Shown in pieces: positions 1 to 8,653 of a stretch of DNA of 64,000 bases (position 1 is its first letter; each line of letters starts with the position of its first letter). Origin of the DNA: Gammaproteobacteria bacterium. Lineage in GTDB: Bacteria; Pseudomonadota; Gammaproteobacteria; Nevskiales; Nevskiaceae. Where the stretch lies: assembly GCA_026398875.1 (NCBI GenBank), contig JAPLSB010000003.1:32240-96239 (forward strand), read 5' to 3'. The position numbers were made by a program, and so were the translations under genes. The notes beneath the pieces were generated by a model that did not search any database, was not told where the DNA came from, and worked only from the letters and a program-made list of their open reading frames with translations.

Positions 1-1872
1 CTGCTGGCTCATCTGCACATCGGCCAGCGGGAACGCCTGCGCCAGACCGGTCCAGAGCTTCTTCTCGCCCTTGGTGCCAGCTTCCGGGTAGTCGTAGAAG
101 CCCTTGCCGGCCTTCTTGCCCGGCCGATCCAGTTCCTTGACCATCTTCAGCACCACCGGCTCGCTGGCCGATGCGGTGTAGGTCTTGCCTTCGTCGGCGT
201 AGTCCTTCCGGGTCTGCTCCATCACGTGCAGCGACAGGCTCATCGACACTTCGTCCTGCAGCGCCAGCGGGCCGACCGGCATGCCGGCCTTCAGGCCTGC
301 CATCTCGATCGAGCGCGGGTGCTGGCCTTCGGCGAGCAGTGCCAGACCTTCGTTGACGTAGGTCGCGAACGAGCGGCTGGTGTAGAAGCCGCGCGAATCG
401 TTGACCACGATCGGCGTCTTCTTGATCTGCTGCACGTAGTCGAAGCCCTTCGCCAGCGTTTCCTTGCTGGTCTTCTCGCCCATGATGATTTCGACCAGCG
501 GCATCTTGTCGACCGGCGAGAAGAAGTGCAGGCCGATGAAGTTCTCGGCCTTGCTGTGCGCCTTGGCCAGGCCGGTGATCGGCAGGGTCGAGGTGTTCGA
601 CGCGAACACCACATCGGCGCCAAGCACGGCTTCGGTCTTCCTGGTGACGTCGGCCTTGATCGCGCGATCCTCGAACACCGCTTCGATCACCAGATCGCAG
701 CCGGCGAGGTCGGCGTAGTCGGTCGTCGCCTTGATGCGGTCAAGGAACACGCCCTTGCCAGCCGGGGTTTCGCGGCCCTTCTTGATTGCCTTGTCGAGCA
801 GGCCGGCCGAATAGGCCTTGCCGCGCTCGGCGGCTTCGATCGTCGAGTCGAGCAGCACGCACTCGATGCCGACCTTGGCCGACACATAAGCGATGCCCGC
901 GCCCATCATGCCGGCGCCGAGGATGCCGACCTTGGTGGTCTTCGCTTTCGGCAGGCCTTCGGGACGCGACTTGCCCTTGTTGATCGAATTCAGCTGGAAC
1001 CACAGCGTGCCGATCATGTTCTTCGAGACCTGGCTGACCACCAGGTTCGCGAAGTAGCGCGATTCGATGCGGCAGCCGTTCTCGAAGTCGACGATGCCGC
1101 CTTCGTAGACGCAGCTCATGATGTTGGTGACCGCCGGGTAGTTGCCCTGCGACTTCGCGGTCGCCATCGACGGCGCGATGGCCAGCATCTGCACGACCGC
1201 CGGGTGACGGGAGTCACCGCCCGGCCACTTGAACTTCTTGTCGTCCCACGGCTGCACCGGCTTCGGGTTGGCAAGGCACCAGCTCTTGGCCTTGGCCAGC
1301 AGGTCGGCGCTGTCCGACGCCAGCTCATTGATGATGCCCTGCTGCTTCGCAGCTTCGGCGTTCAGCTCCTTGCCTTCAAGCATCAGCGGCAGCGAGGCCT
1401 GGATGCCGATCATGCGCGGCAGGCGCTGGGTGCCGCCGCCGCCCGGCAGCAGGCCGAGCTTCACTTCCGGCAGGCCGAACTTGGCCTTCGGGTCGGCGAT
1501 CGCGACGCGGTAATGCGTGGCCAGCGCCATCTCCAGACCACCGCCGAGCGCGGTGCCGTTCAGCGCGGCAACGACCGGACGGCCGCACAGCTCCATCCGG
1601 CGCAGGATCTTCTTGAACGCCTCGGCGGCATCGAAGGCCAGCTTCGGATCGGTCATCAGGAACACGCCGTCAATGTCGGCGCCGGCCAGGAACTCCTTCT
1701 TGCCGCTGGTCACGATCAGGCCCTTGATCGAGGCATCGGCCTCGACCTTGGCGATGGCGTCGGAGAACGGGCCCATCAGGGCGTCGCTCAGCACGTTCAT
1801 CGGCCGGTCGGTCAGGTTCATCGTCAGGGTGGCGATGCCATCGGCATCAACCGTCAGTTGCACTGCACTCAT
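1..1872 (-). CDS. 3-hydroxyacyl-CoA dehydrogenase / enoyl-CoA hydratase, FadB/FadJ type (3' end cut by window edge)
   Basis: This is the alpha-type multifunctional enzyme of fatty acid beta-oxidation, hydrating enoyl-CoA and then oxidising 3-hydroxyacyl-CoA with NAD. The 624 visible codons carry a crotonase domain (about residues 1-190, with GADID at 64-68, GGGLE ending at E114 and LPE ending at E136, the positions of the two hydratase glutamates) and a 3-hydroxyacyl-CoA dehydrogenase domain (NAD motif GAGMMGAGI at about 319-327, and LHFFSP holding the catalytic His). The frame is still open at base 1, so the C-terminal end is missing. It lies 152 bases downstream of the thiolase on the same strand, so the pair should form one beta-oxidation operon. 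FadB and FadJ cannot be told apart from this sequence; the thiolase-first gene order is more like newer fadA-fadB-like paralogue clusters. Confidence 0.93.
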   Translation of the reverse strand, partial: MSAVQLTVDADGIATLTMNLTDRPMNVLSDALMGPFSDAIAKVEADASIKGLIVTSGKKEFLAGADIDGVFLMTDPKLAFDAAEAFKKILRRMELCGRPVVAALNGTALGGGLEMALATHYRVAIADPKAKFGLPEVKLGLLPGGGGTQRLPRMIGIQASLPLMLEGKELNAEAAKQQGIINELASDSADLLAKAKSWCLANPKPVQPWDDKKFKWPGGDSRHPAVVQMLAIAPSMATAKSQGNYPAVTNIMSCVYEGGIVDFENGCRIESRYFANLVVSQVSKNMIGTLWFQLNSINKGKSRPEGLPKAKTTKVGILGAGMMGAGIAYVSAKVGIECVLLDSTIEAAERGKAYSAGLLDKAIKKGRETPAGKGVFLDRIKATTDYADLAGCDLVIEAVFEDRAIKADVTRKTEAVLGADVVFASNTSTLPITGLAKAHSKAENFIGLHFFSPVDKMPLVEIIMGEKTSKETLAKGFDYVQQIKKTPIVVNDSRGFYTSRSFATYVNEGLALLAEGQHPRSIEMAGLKAGMPVGPLALQDEVSMSLSLHVMEQTRKDYADEGKTYTASASEPVVLKMVKELDRPGKKAGKGFYDYPEAGTKGEKKLWTGLAQAFPLADVQMSQQ

Positions 1873-1907
1873 GTTTCTTTCTCGATTGAATTCGTGAACA
1901 GCAACGT

Positions 1908-1941
1908 CAGATCGCACGCGAAGGTGCAGAGGCGCTAAAGG
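1908..1941. repeat. degenerate copy of the dispersed intergenic repeat
   Basis: Read on the minus strand this is TTTAGCGCCTCTGCACC followed by TTCGCGTGCG, a weak match to the TTCACGCAAAGACGCCAAG family found at 11212, 14094, 14163, 24358 and 54228. It sits in the leader of the FadB-type gene. The similarity is only partial. Confidence 0.35.
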
Positions 1942-1947
1942 AAATCA

Positions 1948-1970
1948 AAAGCGCTTCATCGAGGCGCTTT
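1948..1970 (-). terminator. hairpin between thiolase and FadB-type gene
   Basis: Arms AAAGCGC and GCGCTTT form a perfect 7-bp stem with a 9-base loop, and on the minus strand it is followed by a T-rich run (TTTTGATTTCC). It could end part of the thiolase transcript or attenuate read-through into the downstream gene. No T7-8 run follows, so strength is uncertain. Confidence 0.45.
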
Positions 1971-2024
1971 CGTTGGCGAATTGGCTTGCGCCTGATGCTG
2001 CTTCTTCCGGGCGATCAGCAGCGC

Positions 2025-3230
2025 TCAGACGCGCTCGATGATCGTGGCGATGCCCATGCCGGCGCCGACGCACAGCGAGGCGAGGCCGACCTGCTTGTTC
2101 TGGCGCTCCAGCTCGTCGAGCAGGGTGGCCAGGATGATGCAGCCGGTGGCGCCCAGCGGATGGCCCATCGCGATGGAGCCGCCGTTGACGTTGATCTTGT
2201 CCATGTCGATGTTCAGCGCGCGAGCCGCCTTCATCACCACAGCGGCGAAGGCTTCGTTGATCTCGAACAGGTCGATGTCCTTGACCGACATGCCGGCCTT
2301 CTTCAGTGCCTTCTGCGCGGCCGGGGCGATGCCGGTCAGCATGATCGTCGGTTCCGAACCCATCACCGCCACCGAACGGATGCGGGCACGCGGCTTCAGG
2401 CCGAGTTCCTTGCCCTTGGCTTCCGAGCCGATCAGCATCAGCGCCGCGCCATCGACGATGCCCGACGAGTTGCCGGCATGGTGGACGTGGTTGATCTTTT
2501 CGAGCGTCGTGTACTTGCGCAGCGCCGTCGCGTCGAAGCCCATCAGGCCCATCTGCTCGAAGCTGGCCTTCAGTTCGCCGAGCTTCTCGGTGGTGGTCGA
2601 GCCGCGCACGGTTTCGTCGTGGTCGAGCACGATCATGCCGTTGATGTCGCGCACCGGCACCACGGTCTTGGCGAAGCGCTTTTCGGCCCAGGCCTTGGCG
2701 GCCAGCTGCTGCGAGCGGACTGCGAAAGCGTCGACGTCATGACGGCTGAAGCCTTCCAGCGAGGCGATCAGGTCGGCACCGATGCCCTGCGGCGCAAAGC
2801 CGAGCTGTTCGTTGATGCGCGGGTCCATGGCCCAGGCGCCGCCGTCGCTGCCCATCGGCCAGCGCGACATGCTTTCGACGCCGCCGGCGACGATCAGGTC
2901 TTCCTGACCGGACTTGACCTTCATCGCAGCCAGGTTCACCGACTCCAGGCCCGAGGCGCAGAAGCGGCTCTGCGTCACGCCCGGCACGTTCTCGGCCCAG
3001 CCGGAATACAGCACCGCCGTGCGGGCGATGTCTGCGCCCTGCTCGCCGACCGGCGTCACGCAGCCGATCACCACGTCGTCGACCTGCGAGGTATCGAGCT
3101 TGTTGCGCGTTTCGAGGGCATTGAACAGGTTGCCGAGCAGATGGACCGGCGTCACTTCATGCAGGCTGCCGTCCTTCTTGCCCTTGCCGCGCGGCGTGCG
3201 CACGGCGTCGAAAATGTAGGCTTCGGTCAT
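2025..3230 (-). CDS. acetyl-CoA C-acyltransferase (thiolase)
   Basis: The 401-residue protein is a full-length thiolase that cleaves 3-ketoacyl-CoA to acetyl-CoA and a shortened acyl-CoA. The nucleophile is C91 in [11 protein letters not shown], the [14 protein letters not shown] motif near residue 355 gives the active-site His, and CVGAGMG near the C-terminus gives the second Cys. It is the first gene of a minus-strand pair with the multifunctional enzyme downstream, and is divergent from a TetR regulator whose probable operators lie in the 303-base gap. Similar annotated proteins are called acetyl-CoA C-acetyltransferase, but chain-length preference cannot be read here. Confidence 0.95.
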   Translation of the reverse strand: MTEAYIFDAVRTPRGKGKKDGSLHEVTPVHLLGNLFNALETRNKLDTSQVDDVVIGCVTPVGEQGADIARTAVLYSGWAENVPGVTQSRFCASGLESVNLAAMKVKSGQEDLIVAGGVESMSRWPMGSDGGAWAMDPRINEQLGFAPQGIGADLIASLEGFSRHDVDAFAVRSQQLAAKAWAEKRFAKTVVPVRDINGMIVLDHDETVRGSTTTEKLGELKASFEQMGLMGFDATALRKYTTLEKINHVHHAGNSSGIVDGAALMLIGSEAKGKELGLKPRARIRSVAVMGSEPTIMLTGIAPAAQKALKKAGMSVKDIDLFEINEAFAAVVMKAARALNIDMDKINVNGGSIAMGHPLGATGCIILATLLDELERQNKQVGLASLCVGAGMGIATIIERV

Positions 3231-3337
3231 CGGGTAATCCCTGGTGTCGGCCGGCTGGCGGCCTGGTGTTGGGGGTAGATTTACAGCGGGTTCAAGCGCC
3301 GGATTTGAAGTCGTTACCGACCTTCTTGCAGCTTCCG

Positions 3338-3351
3338 GTAATGTTAATTAC
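3338..3351. promoter_or_regulatory. candidate TetR operator, copy 1
   Basis: GTAATGTTAATTAC is an imperfect palindrome (outer GTAA/TTAC) about 108 bases upstream of the thiolase start. It matches the element at 3503 at 11 of 14 positions, giving the shared form GTAAYGWTMATTAC. The placement between a tetR gene and its divergent beta-oxidation target is the usual TetR arrangement; binding itself is inferred. Confidence 0.5.
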
Positions 3352-3470
3352 GATCACCCTGCTTCGGCGCTGCCGATTTGCTTGTCCCCTGGGAGTGCAA
3401 GCAGGTCAGCGTGGCTGCGAGGGCACGCCAAAGAGCATAATGACCATGCCGCAGCGCGTCAAACAACCGA

Positions 3471-3484
3471 TCTGGCGCGCCAGA
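3471..3484. promoter_or_regulatory. perfect 14-bp palindrome in the tetR-thiolase promoter region
   Basis: TCTGGCGCGCCAGA is its own reverse complement and lies between the two GTAAYGWTMATTAC elements. It may be a binding site for a second regulator, or chance in GC-rich DNA. Confidence 0.35.
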
Positions 3485-3502
3485 CCTTGGTTCAACCGGT
3501 AC

Positions 3503-3516
3503 GTAACGATCATTAC
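3503..3516. promoter_or_regulatory. candidate TetR operator, copy 2
   Basis: GTAACGATCATTAC is a palindrome with a single mismatched base pair, 17 bases before the tetR start codon, where a bound repressor would block tetR transcription. It resembles the element at 3338. Confidence 0.55.
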
Positions 3517-3533
3517 CTGAAGAGTTCCAGACG

Positions 3534-4181
3534 ATGGCTTTGAAAGCAGGCAGCAGCTCCGCAGACGGGATTCGGGATGGCGCGCTTACCGCTGACCGTG
3601 CCGCGCTCGATCCGGATACCCGCGCACGGATCGAGCAGGCCGTGCTCGACATCTTCTCGGAACGGGAATTTCATCGCGTCGGCCTGATCGAGGTGGCACG
3701 CGGTGCCAACGTCAGCCTGCAGACAATCTACAAGTACTACGGCAGCAAGGAGGCCCTACTTTTTTCCTGCCTTGATGCCTGGATGGGCCGGCTGGCCACC
3801 CGGATGATCGATCACCTGCAAGGCATCGAGGACTTCAAGGAGAAGTTCCGCAAGGTGTTCTGGGTGACGCTCGACTTCTTCGAGAAGAACCCGAAGGTCG
3901 CGCAGCTGATCATGTCGTCGGTGTACGTGAACACCTGGCGCAAGCAGGACAACTACCAGAATCCGCTGCTGTTCAGCACCTTCATCCGGGTGCTCGGCGA
4001 GGGCCGTTCGAAGGGCGTGCTCAACGACGAAGTCGACGAAAAGATCCTGCTCGACTACATCTTCGGCGTCATTGCCCGTCTGGTGCAGATGTACATCCAC
4101 CGCGGCCAGAAGGAGCCGCTGACCCGTCAGGCCAACGTGCTGTTCGACATGCTCTGGCGGGCGATTGCCAAGCCGCTCTGA
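3534..4181 (+). CDS. TetR family regulator, probable beta-oxidation repressor
   Basis: The 215-residue protein has an N-terminal TetR helix-turn-helix (about residues 30-75: ARIEQAVLDIF...VSLQTIYKYYGSKEALL) and an all-helical C-terminal ligand domain. It is divergent from the thiolase gene, and two related palindromes fill the gap, so it probably represses both the beta-oxidation pair and itself, with an acyl-CoA or fatty acid as likely inducer (inference, by analogy with PsrA/FadR-type TetR proteins). The first ~25 residues before the HTH look like a flexible tail; the start could be later, but no better one with a ribosome site is evident. Confidence 0.85.
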   Translation: MALKAGSSSADGIRDGALTADRAALDPDTRARIEQAVLDIFSEREFHRVGLIEVARGANVSLQTIYKYYGSKEALLFSCLDAWMGRLATRMIDHLQGIEDFKEKFRKVFWVTLDFFEKNPKVAQLIMSSVYVNTWRKQDNYQNPLLFSTFIRVLGEGRSKGVLNDEVDEKILLDYIFGVIARLVQMYIHRGQKEPLTRQANVLFDMLWRAIAKPL

Positions 4182-4196
4182 TCCGGTGCAGCTGCT

Positions 4197-4212
4197 GCCC
4201 GCGTTCGCGGGC
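4197..4212. terminator. hairpin between convergent tetR and VOC genes
   Basis: GCCCGCG-TT-CGCGGGC forms a 7-bp GC stem in the 57-base convergent gap. There is no T tract, so it is only a possible bidirectional terminator. Confidence 0.35.
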
Positions 4213-4238
4213 TTGCGAGTGGTCGGTTCCGCCCGGCC

Positions 4239-4655
4239 TCAGGCCCAGGGGTCGTAAGACCCGAAGTGCCAGACATGGCCCTCGGGATCGCGGCAGGAAA
4301 ACGCCCGGCCGCCGTAGGGCACGTCCTGCAACGGCAGGGTGATCACCGCGCCGGCCGCCAGTGCCCGCGCGTGATGGCCGTCGACATCCTCGACATACAG
4401 GCACACCGACTGCGTACCGATGCCGCCGGCAACGCGCACGCTGGTGATCATTTCGGAGTGCGCGTTGTTCTCCGCCGAGCTGAGCATCACCATGCCGTGA
4501 CCGAAGCACATCTGGCAGTGAGCGATGGTGCCGTCGTCGTTCGGCACGATCAGGTGCGGCGTGAAGCCGAACGCCTGCTCCAGCCAGGCGATCGCGCGCG
4601 GTGCGTCGTGGTACAGCATCGACGGCGTGACGGTCGGGTGCGGACGTGCAGTCAT
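4239..4655 (-). CDS. VOC family protein (glyoxalase/bleomycin-resistance fold)
   Basis: The 138-residue protein has two beta-alpha-beta-beta-beta modules of the vicinal oxygen chelate fold, with typical pieces such as SMLYHDAPRAIAWLEQAFGF at the start and FSCRDPEGHVWHFGSYDPW at the end, as in the PhnB-like subgroup. A good ribosome site (AAGGAG) precedes the ATG. It is the last gene of a minus-strand set with a LysE-type exporter and a GST-like protein (45-base gap), which hints at detoxification of a reactive small molecule. Substrate unknown. Confidence 0.85.
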   Translation of the reverse strand: MTARPHPTVTPSMLYHDAPRAIAWLEQAFGFTPHLIVPNDDGTIAHCQMCFGHGMVMLSSAENNAHSEMITSVRVAGGIGTQSVCLYVEDVDGHHARALAAGAVITLPLQDVPYGGRAFSCRDPEGHVWHFGSYDPWA

Positions 4656-4700
4656 GTCGGAACTCCTTGGCGGAACGGCCAGGCCCGATGATGCCGCCGA

Positions 4701-5351
4701 TCAGCCGCCGCCCGCGACCGAAATCAGCATGCCGATTCCGAGCGCGATCAGCAGCGCGCCCATCACCCGGTCGATCCAGTGGGCGATGCCGAGCAGCCGC
4801 CTGCGGACGGCCGGATGGCCGAGCGTCCACGCGACGAAGCTGAACCACAGGCCAGTGGTGACGATCATCCAGCCGCCGAGGCCGAGCTTCAGTGCGGTCG
4901 AGGTGGAGCCGGTGATCACCGCCGAGCACAGCGCGACGAAGAACAGCATCGCCTTGACGTTCAGCAGATTGGTCGCCAGGCCGATGCTGAAGTCCCCGCG
5001 CGCCGCCCGCTGACGATCGCCGGGCGCGGCCGACGCTGGATCGGCCAGCGGCTGCGCACGAATCGCACCCCAGCCGATCCACAGCAGCAGCCCTGCGCCG
5101 ATCACCTGCAGCGCCTGCAGCAGTACCGGAAAGCGCTCGATCGCCCAGCCCAGCCCGAACATCCCGTAGGCGACGTGGAAGCTGATGCCGCTGGCGATGC
5201 CGAGCGCGGTCAGCAGTCCGGCCCGGCGGCCATGGGCCAGCGTCTGCCGCGTGACCACGGCGAGGTCCGGTCCGGGACTCATCACCGCCAGCGCATGGGC
5301 GATGGCGACTGTCGCGAACAGCGATGCCGGGCTGGCGGCGAGGCCGCTCAC
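4701..5351 (-). CDS. LysE family amino-acid/metabolite exporter
   Basis: The 216-residue inner-membrane protein has the LysE/RhtB signature near its start (AHALAVMSPGPDLAVV) and about six hydrophobic segments. I start it at the GTG at 5351, whose GTGA overlaps the stop of the upstream GST-like gene; later ATGs would remove the first helix and the signature. LysE-type proteins export amino acids or related compounds; the cargo here is unknown. Overlap with the GST-like gene implies co-translation. Confidence 0.85.
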   Translation of the reverse strand: MSGLAASPASLFATVAIAHALAVMSPGPDLAVVTRQTLAHGRRAGLLTALGIASGISFHVAYGMFGLGWAIERFPVLLQALQVIGAGLLLWIGWGAIRAQPLADPASAAPGDRQRAARGDFSIGLATNLLNVKAMLFFVALCSAVITGSTSTALKLGLGGWMIVTTGLWFSFVAWTLGHPAVRRRLLGIAHWIDRVMGALLIALGIGMLISVAGGG

Positions 5352-6115
5352 GCGGCGTAGGTGCGATCGAGGTAGGCGAGGATCGCGTCGGATTCGAACA
5401 TCTCGGTGCCGGTGTTCGGATCGACCAGATACGGCACCTGCACGCGCCCGGCGCGGGCCAGCAGCGCCACGCGGTTGCGGCCTTCGACCGGCAGCTGCGG
5501 GAAGAACGTCGAGCGGATCTGCGGCGGGCCGACATCCTCCCAGCGCGCCTTCGCGGTGTTGTGCAGCACGTACGGCAGTTCCAGTTCCGACAGCCGCTCG
5601 CGGACCAGCCGCGAATACGGGCTCGACTCGAAGCTGTACAGCGCCAGCGGCTCGTCCGGCGCCTTCGACGGGGCTGCCTTCAGGCCGCGCACGGCCCGGA
5701 ACAGCGAGGTGGTCACCGAGGCGGCGATCGCTGCCTTGCGGCGCAGGCCGCGCGGCGCGCGCAGCTGGCCGCCATAAGTCTCGGCAAGGTAGTCGATGAT
5801 GTCGGCCGATTCGTACATCGCTCGCCCGGTGTTCGGATCGACCAGATACGGGAACAGCGCCTTGCCGCCCAGGTTCACCGCTTCTGGCCGGAAGCGCTCG
5901 CCGCCTGACGGGCAGGGCAGGATCAGCACGTCGAGATCCATCTCGCTCAAGGCTTCGCGGACCAGCCGGCAGAACGGGCTGGCTTCGAATTCGTACAGGC
6001 GCAGCAGCTGTTCCGGCTGACGCGTGGTCGGGCGGAACGACAGGCTGCCACGCCAGCCTCGGGCGGTGGACGCAAGCACGGAACTGACAACCTTCAGCTG
6101 ATGAACGACGGACAT
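5348..6115 (-). CDS. tandem glutathione S-transferase N-terminal (thioredoxin-fold) domain protein
   Basis: The 255-residue protein contains the GST N-terminal domain twice: about residues 38-115 (LRLYEFEASPFCRLVREAL ... PYLVDPNTGRAMYESADII) and about 155-255 (LALYSFESSPYSRLVRERL ... PYLVDPNTGTEMFESDAIL). The first copy keeps a Cys in SPFC; in the second it is Ser (SPYS). The helical GST C-terminal domain is absent. Such double-domain proteins are found in bacteria and plastids and are of unknown activity; a glutathione or thiol-binding role is inference. The ATG at 6115 precedes a stretch with no earlier convincing start. It heads the GST-LysE-VOC operon and is divergent from the sigma factor gene. 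Confidence 0.8.
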   Translation of the reverse strand: MSVVHQLKVVSSVLASTARGWRGSLSFRPTTRQPEQLLRLYEFEASPFCRLVREALSEMDLDVLILPCPSGGERFRPEAVNLGGKALFPYLVDPNTGRAMYESADIIDYLAETYGGQLRAPRGLRRKAAIAASVTTSLFRAVRGLKAAPSKAPDEPLALYSFESSPYSRLVRERLSELELPYVLHNTAKARWEDVGPPQIRSTFFPQLPVEGRNRVALLARAGRVQVPYLVDPNTGTEMFESDAILAYLDRTYAA

Positions 6116-6249
6116 GGGCGGAGAGCCTGAGCGGATGAGGACGATGGACGGGCGGATCGGCGCCGTGGACGGTCGTATTATCGGGCGTCCGTGACGACTG
6201 CGGCTTGCCGGGTTCAAACCCCGCGCCGATGCGCCGCATCTGAGCAGCA

Positions 6250-6873
6250 ATGACGACCGCGACCCTGACCATGACGATGGACGCTGCACTGCCAGCTGCC
6301 GCTGCCGTGAGCCCCGAGGCCGAGCCTGAAGATCACCGGCTTGTGCGCCTTGCGGCGACGGGCGATGCCAAGGCCTTCGAGCGGCTCTACCGGCTCAATG
6401 CCGATCGCATCTACGGCCTGTGCCTGCGGCTGTGCCATGGCGATGTGCCGCGCGCCGAACAGGCAACGCAGGACGCGTTCGTCCGCGCCTGGGAAAAGCT
6501 GGCCAGTTTCCGCGGCGAAAGCCGGTTCAGTACCTGGATGCATCGGCTGACCGTCAATGTCGTCCTTGGCGAGCACCGCCTGCTGCGCCGCTGGGTGAGC
6601 TTCGACGACAGCATCCAGTCGGGTGCCGATGGCGATGACGACGGCCATGGCCTCGACCCGATCGAGCCGGTGCGCCACGACGACATCGGCGGCCGCATCG
6701 ATCTCGAACGGGCACTGGCCAAGCTGCCGAAGGGCGCTCGCACGGTGCTGGTGCTGCACGACATCGAGGGCTACCAGCACGACGAGATCAGCGCGCTTAC
6801 CGGCATTGCCATCGGCACGTCGAAGGCGCAGCTGCATCGCGCGCGCCGCCTGCTGCAGGCGATGCTGTCATGA
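6250..6873 (+). CDS. ECF RNA polymerase sigma factor
   Basis: The 207-residue protein has sigma region 2 (about residues 40-105, with ATQDAFVRAWEKLASFRGES and STWMHRLTVN) and sigma region 4 (about 150-205, LPKGARTVLVLHDIEGYQHDEIS then a helix-turn-helix), joined by a short Asp-rich linker. It belongs to the RpoE-like extracytoplasmic function group. Its last codon overlaps the start of the next gene (ATGA), the usual sigma / anti-sigma coupling. The ATG at 6250 is followed by further in-frame ATGs at residues 8 and 10, so the exact start is uncertain. Confidence 0.92.
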   Translation: MTTATLTMTMDAALPAAAAVSPEAEPEDHRLVRLAATGDAKAFERLYRLNADRIYGLCLRLCHGDVPRAEQATQDAFVRAWEKLASFRGESRFSTWMHRLTVNVVLGEHRLLRRWVSFDDSIQSGADGDDDGHGLDPIEPVRHDDIGGRIDLERALAKLPKGARTVLVLHDIEGYQHDEISALTGIAIGTSKAQLHRARRLLQAMLS

Positions 6874-7514
6874 CCGAGCCCGAAAGCCGTCGCGTGCCGG
6901 AGCCCGACGCCGTGCTGGCGGCGCTGCGTGTCGACGAGACGCCGCGCCGGGACCTGTGGGCCGGCATTGCCGAGCGCATCGCTGATCCCGCCGAGCGCGA
7001 TCACCTGACGCTGGCCGAACCGCTTGCCTCCGAGCTGGCCGCGCTGCGCGCCGAGCAGGCGCCGCCGCGTGATCTCTGGGAAGGAGTGGCAGCTCGAATT
7101 GCCGTAAAGCGGTCGCCGCGTCGTCGCGCCCCGTGGTGGGCTGCGGCTGCGTCGCTGGCGGCCTCGTTGCTCGTCGTGTTCGGCCTGGTTGTCGACCGTG
7201 CCGATCCGCCGCGCGATGCCGTGACCCGAGCGCCGCTGCGGCCATCCGCCGATGCGTTCGCGGCGGCCGTCGGCAGCGCCCGTGGCGGCGATGAGGCCGC
7301 AGCATTGCAACATGCCAGCTACCACCCGATGCCGCGCGAGGCGCGCGCGCTGATGCGCGCCAATCTGAAGATCGTCGATACCGCCGAGGCGCAGATCGAA
7401 AGGGCGATGTCCGCTGATCCGGACGACGCCGCCTACCTGCAGGCCTTGCTCGACAGTGCCCGCCAGCGCCAGCAGGGCCTGCGCGCCGCACTGGCCGACC
7501 CACCATCACCATGA
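6870..7514 (+). CDS. probable anti-sigma factor, single-pass membrane protein
   Basis: The 214-residue protein follows the ECF sigma gene with a 4-base overlap. Its N-terminal half (about 1-90) contains two similar segments (ALRVDETPRRDLWAGIAERI and ALRAEQAPPRDLWEGVAARI), then one membrane helix (about 93-112, WWAAAASLAASLLVVFGLVV), then a periplasmic part. That layout fits an anti-sigma factor holding the sigma protein at the membrane. There is no classic zinc-binding HxxxCxxC motif. Function is inferred from position and topology. Confidence 0.7.
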   Translation: MTEPESRRVPEPDAVLAALRVDETPRRDLWAGIAERIADPAERDHLTLAEPLASELAALRAEQAPPRDLWEGVAARIAVKRSPRRRAPWWAAAASLAASLLVVFGLVVDRADPPRDAVTRAPLRPSADAFAAAVGSARGGDEAAALQHASYHPMPREARALMRANLKIVDTAEAQIERAMSADPDDAAYLQALLDSARQRQQGLRAALADPPSP

Positions 7515-8590
7515 ATTCGCTGCTTTCCCCGAGGCCTCACGCCATGTTCCGCTCGCGTTTCCACCGCAGTGCCGTCGCAGCCGGTGCGCTGCTTGCCATC
7601 AGCTTCGGTGCGCTTGCCAGCGAACGGCCGGCTGTGCCGGATGCGGCCTATCCGCCGGGGTTCGAAACCCTGGCCGAGGCCGGCGCCGCTGCCGAGGCGC
7701 TCGGGTATGGCCAGATGATTGCGGCCATCGAGGCCGAGCGTGATTCCTCTCGCTATCGCAGCAGCGATGCCAGCGGTCCGGTGATCGAGCAGACCCGCAC
7801 GCTGAAATCGAATGGTCGGGTCAACGTCAACAACGTCGCTGGCATCATCGACGTCTCGGTCTGGGACCGGAACGAAGTGCAGATCGGCGGCCGTCTCGGC
7901 AGCAGTCAGGACACCCTGGAGATCAGCGGCGATTCCAACGAGCTGACCGTCGTCGTGAAGCTGCCGAAGAAGTCGCGCAGCAGCAACGACACCGTGCTGG
8001 AGCTGAAGGTGCCGAACAACGCCCGTGTCGACCTCGAATCGGTCAGTGCCGATGTCGTCGTCAACGGGCCGCGCGGGCCGGTCAAGGTCAACACCGTCAG
8101 CGGTGACATGCAGCTGGTGCTCGGTTCGCCGGAGGTCTCGGTGCAGACCGTCAGTGGCGATCTGAAGCTGACGGCGCCGGCGTCGAAGTCGACGCGCATC
8201 AACAGTGTCAGCGGCGATCTCGACCTCGAAGGCCTGAGCGGCACGCTGGCGCTGGAGACGGTATCCGGCAACATCGACCTTGCGCGCGGCGGCCGTTTTT
8301 CCGACCTGAGGCTGAAGTCGATCAGCGGTGACATCCGCCTCGACGTGGCCATCGATGCCGGCGCCCAGGTCAGCGGCCAGACGCTGTCCGGCGAGATCAC
8401 GATGATCGTGCCGCAGTCGCTGTCGGGCACTGCCTTGCTGAAAAGCTTCAGCGGCGATGTCGAATGCGAAGGCGCGCATACGGTGGAAAATCATGCCAGC
8501 CGCAAGCGCGAATACGTCTGGGGCGATGGCCGAGGCGCGCGGGTCGAGCTGTCGAGTTTCAGCGGCGACATTCGCATTGAGCGCAAGTAA
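7511..8590 (+). CDS. exported DUF4097 family beta-helix-like protein
   Basis: The 359-residue protein starts with a signal peptide (AGALLAISFGALASE, cut near residue 37) and continues with a repetitive beta-rich region of about 20-residue units ending in SGD (TVSGDMQL, TVSGDLKL, SVSGDLDL, SISGDIRL, SFSGDVEC, SFSGDIRI) between about residues 190 and 359, typical of DUF4097/adhesin-like proteins. It overlaps the anti-sigma gene by ATGA and so forms a three-gene operon with the sigma factor. A second start at 7544 has a better ribosome site (GAGG) and would give a shorter signal peptide. Role in envelope stress is inference. Confidence 0.8.
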   Translation: MNSLLSPRPHAMFRSRFHRSAVAAGALLAISFGALASERPAVPDAAYPPGFETLAEAGAAAEALGYGQMIAAIEAERDSSRYRSSDASGPVIEQTRTLKSNGRVNVNNVAGIIDVSVWDRNEVQIGGRLGSSQDTLEISGDSNELTVVVKLPKKSRSSNDTVLELKVPNNARVDLESVSADVVVNGPRGPVKVNTVSGDMQLVLGSPEVSVQTVSGDLKLTAPASKSTRINSVSGDLDLEGLSGTLALETVSGNIDLARGGRFSDLRLKSISGDIRLDVAIDAGAQVSGQTLSGEITMIVPQSLSGTALLKSFSGDVECEGAHTVENHASRKREYVWGDGRGARVELSSFSGDIRIERK

Positions 8591-8653
8591 GCCGATGCGG
8601 CAAGGCCAATCGGCTACGATCCCGCCGGTTCCTGCCCAGCCTCCGTCGCTCCG

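Noticed and set aside
226..3278. Long plus-strand frames opposite the beta-oxidation genes
   Set aside because: Both lie on the opposite strand of well-supported enzymes and give basic, low-complexity products.
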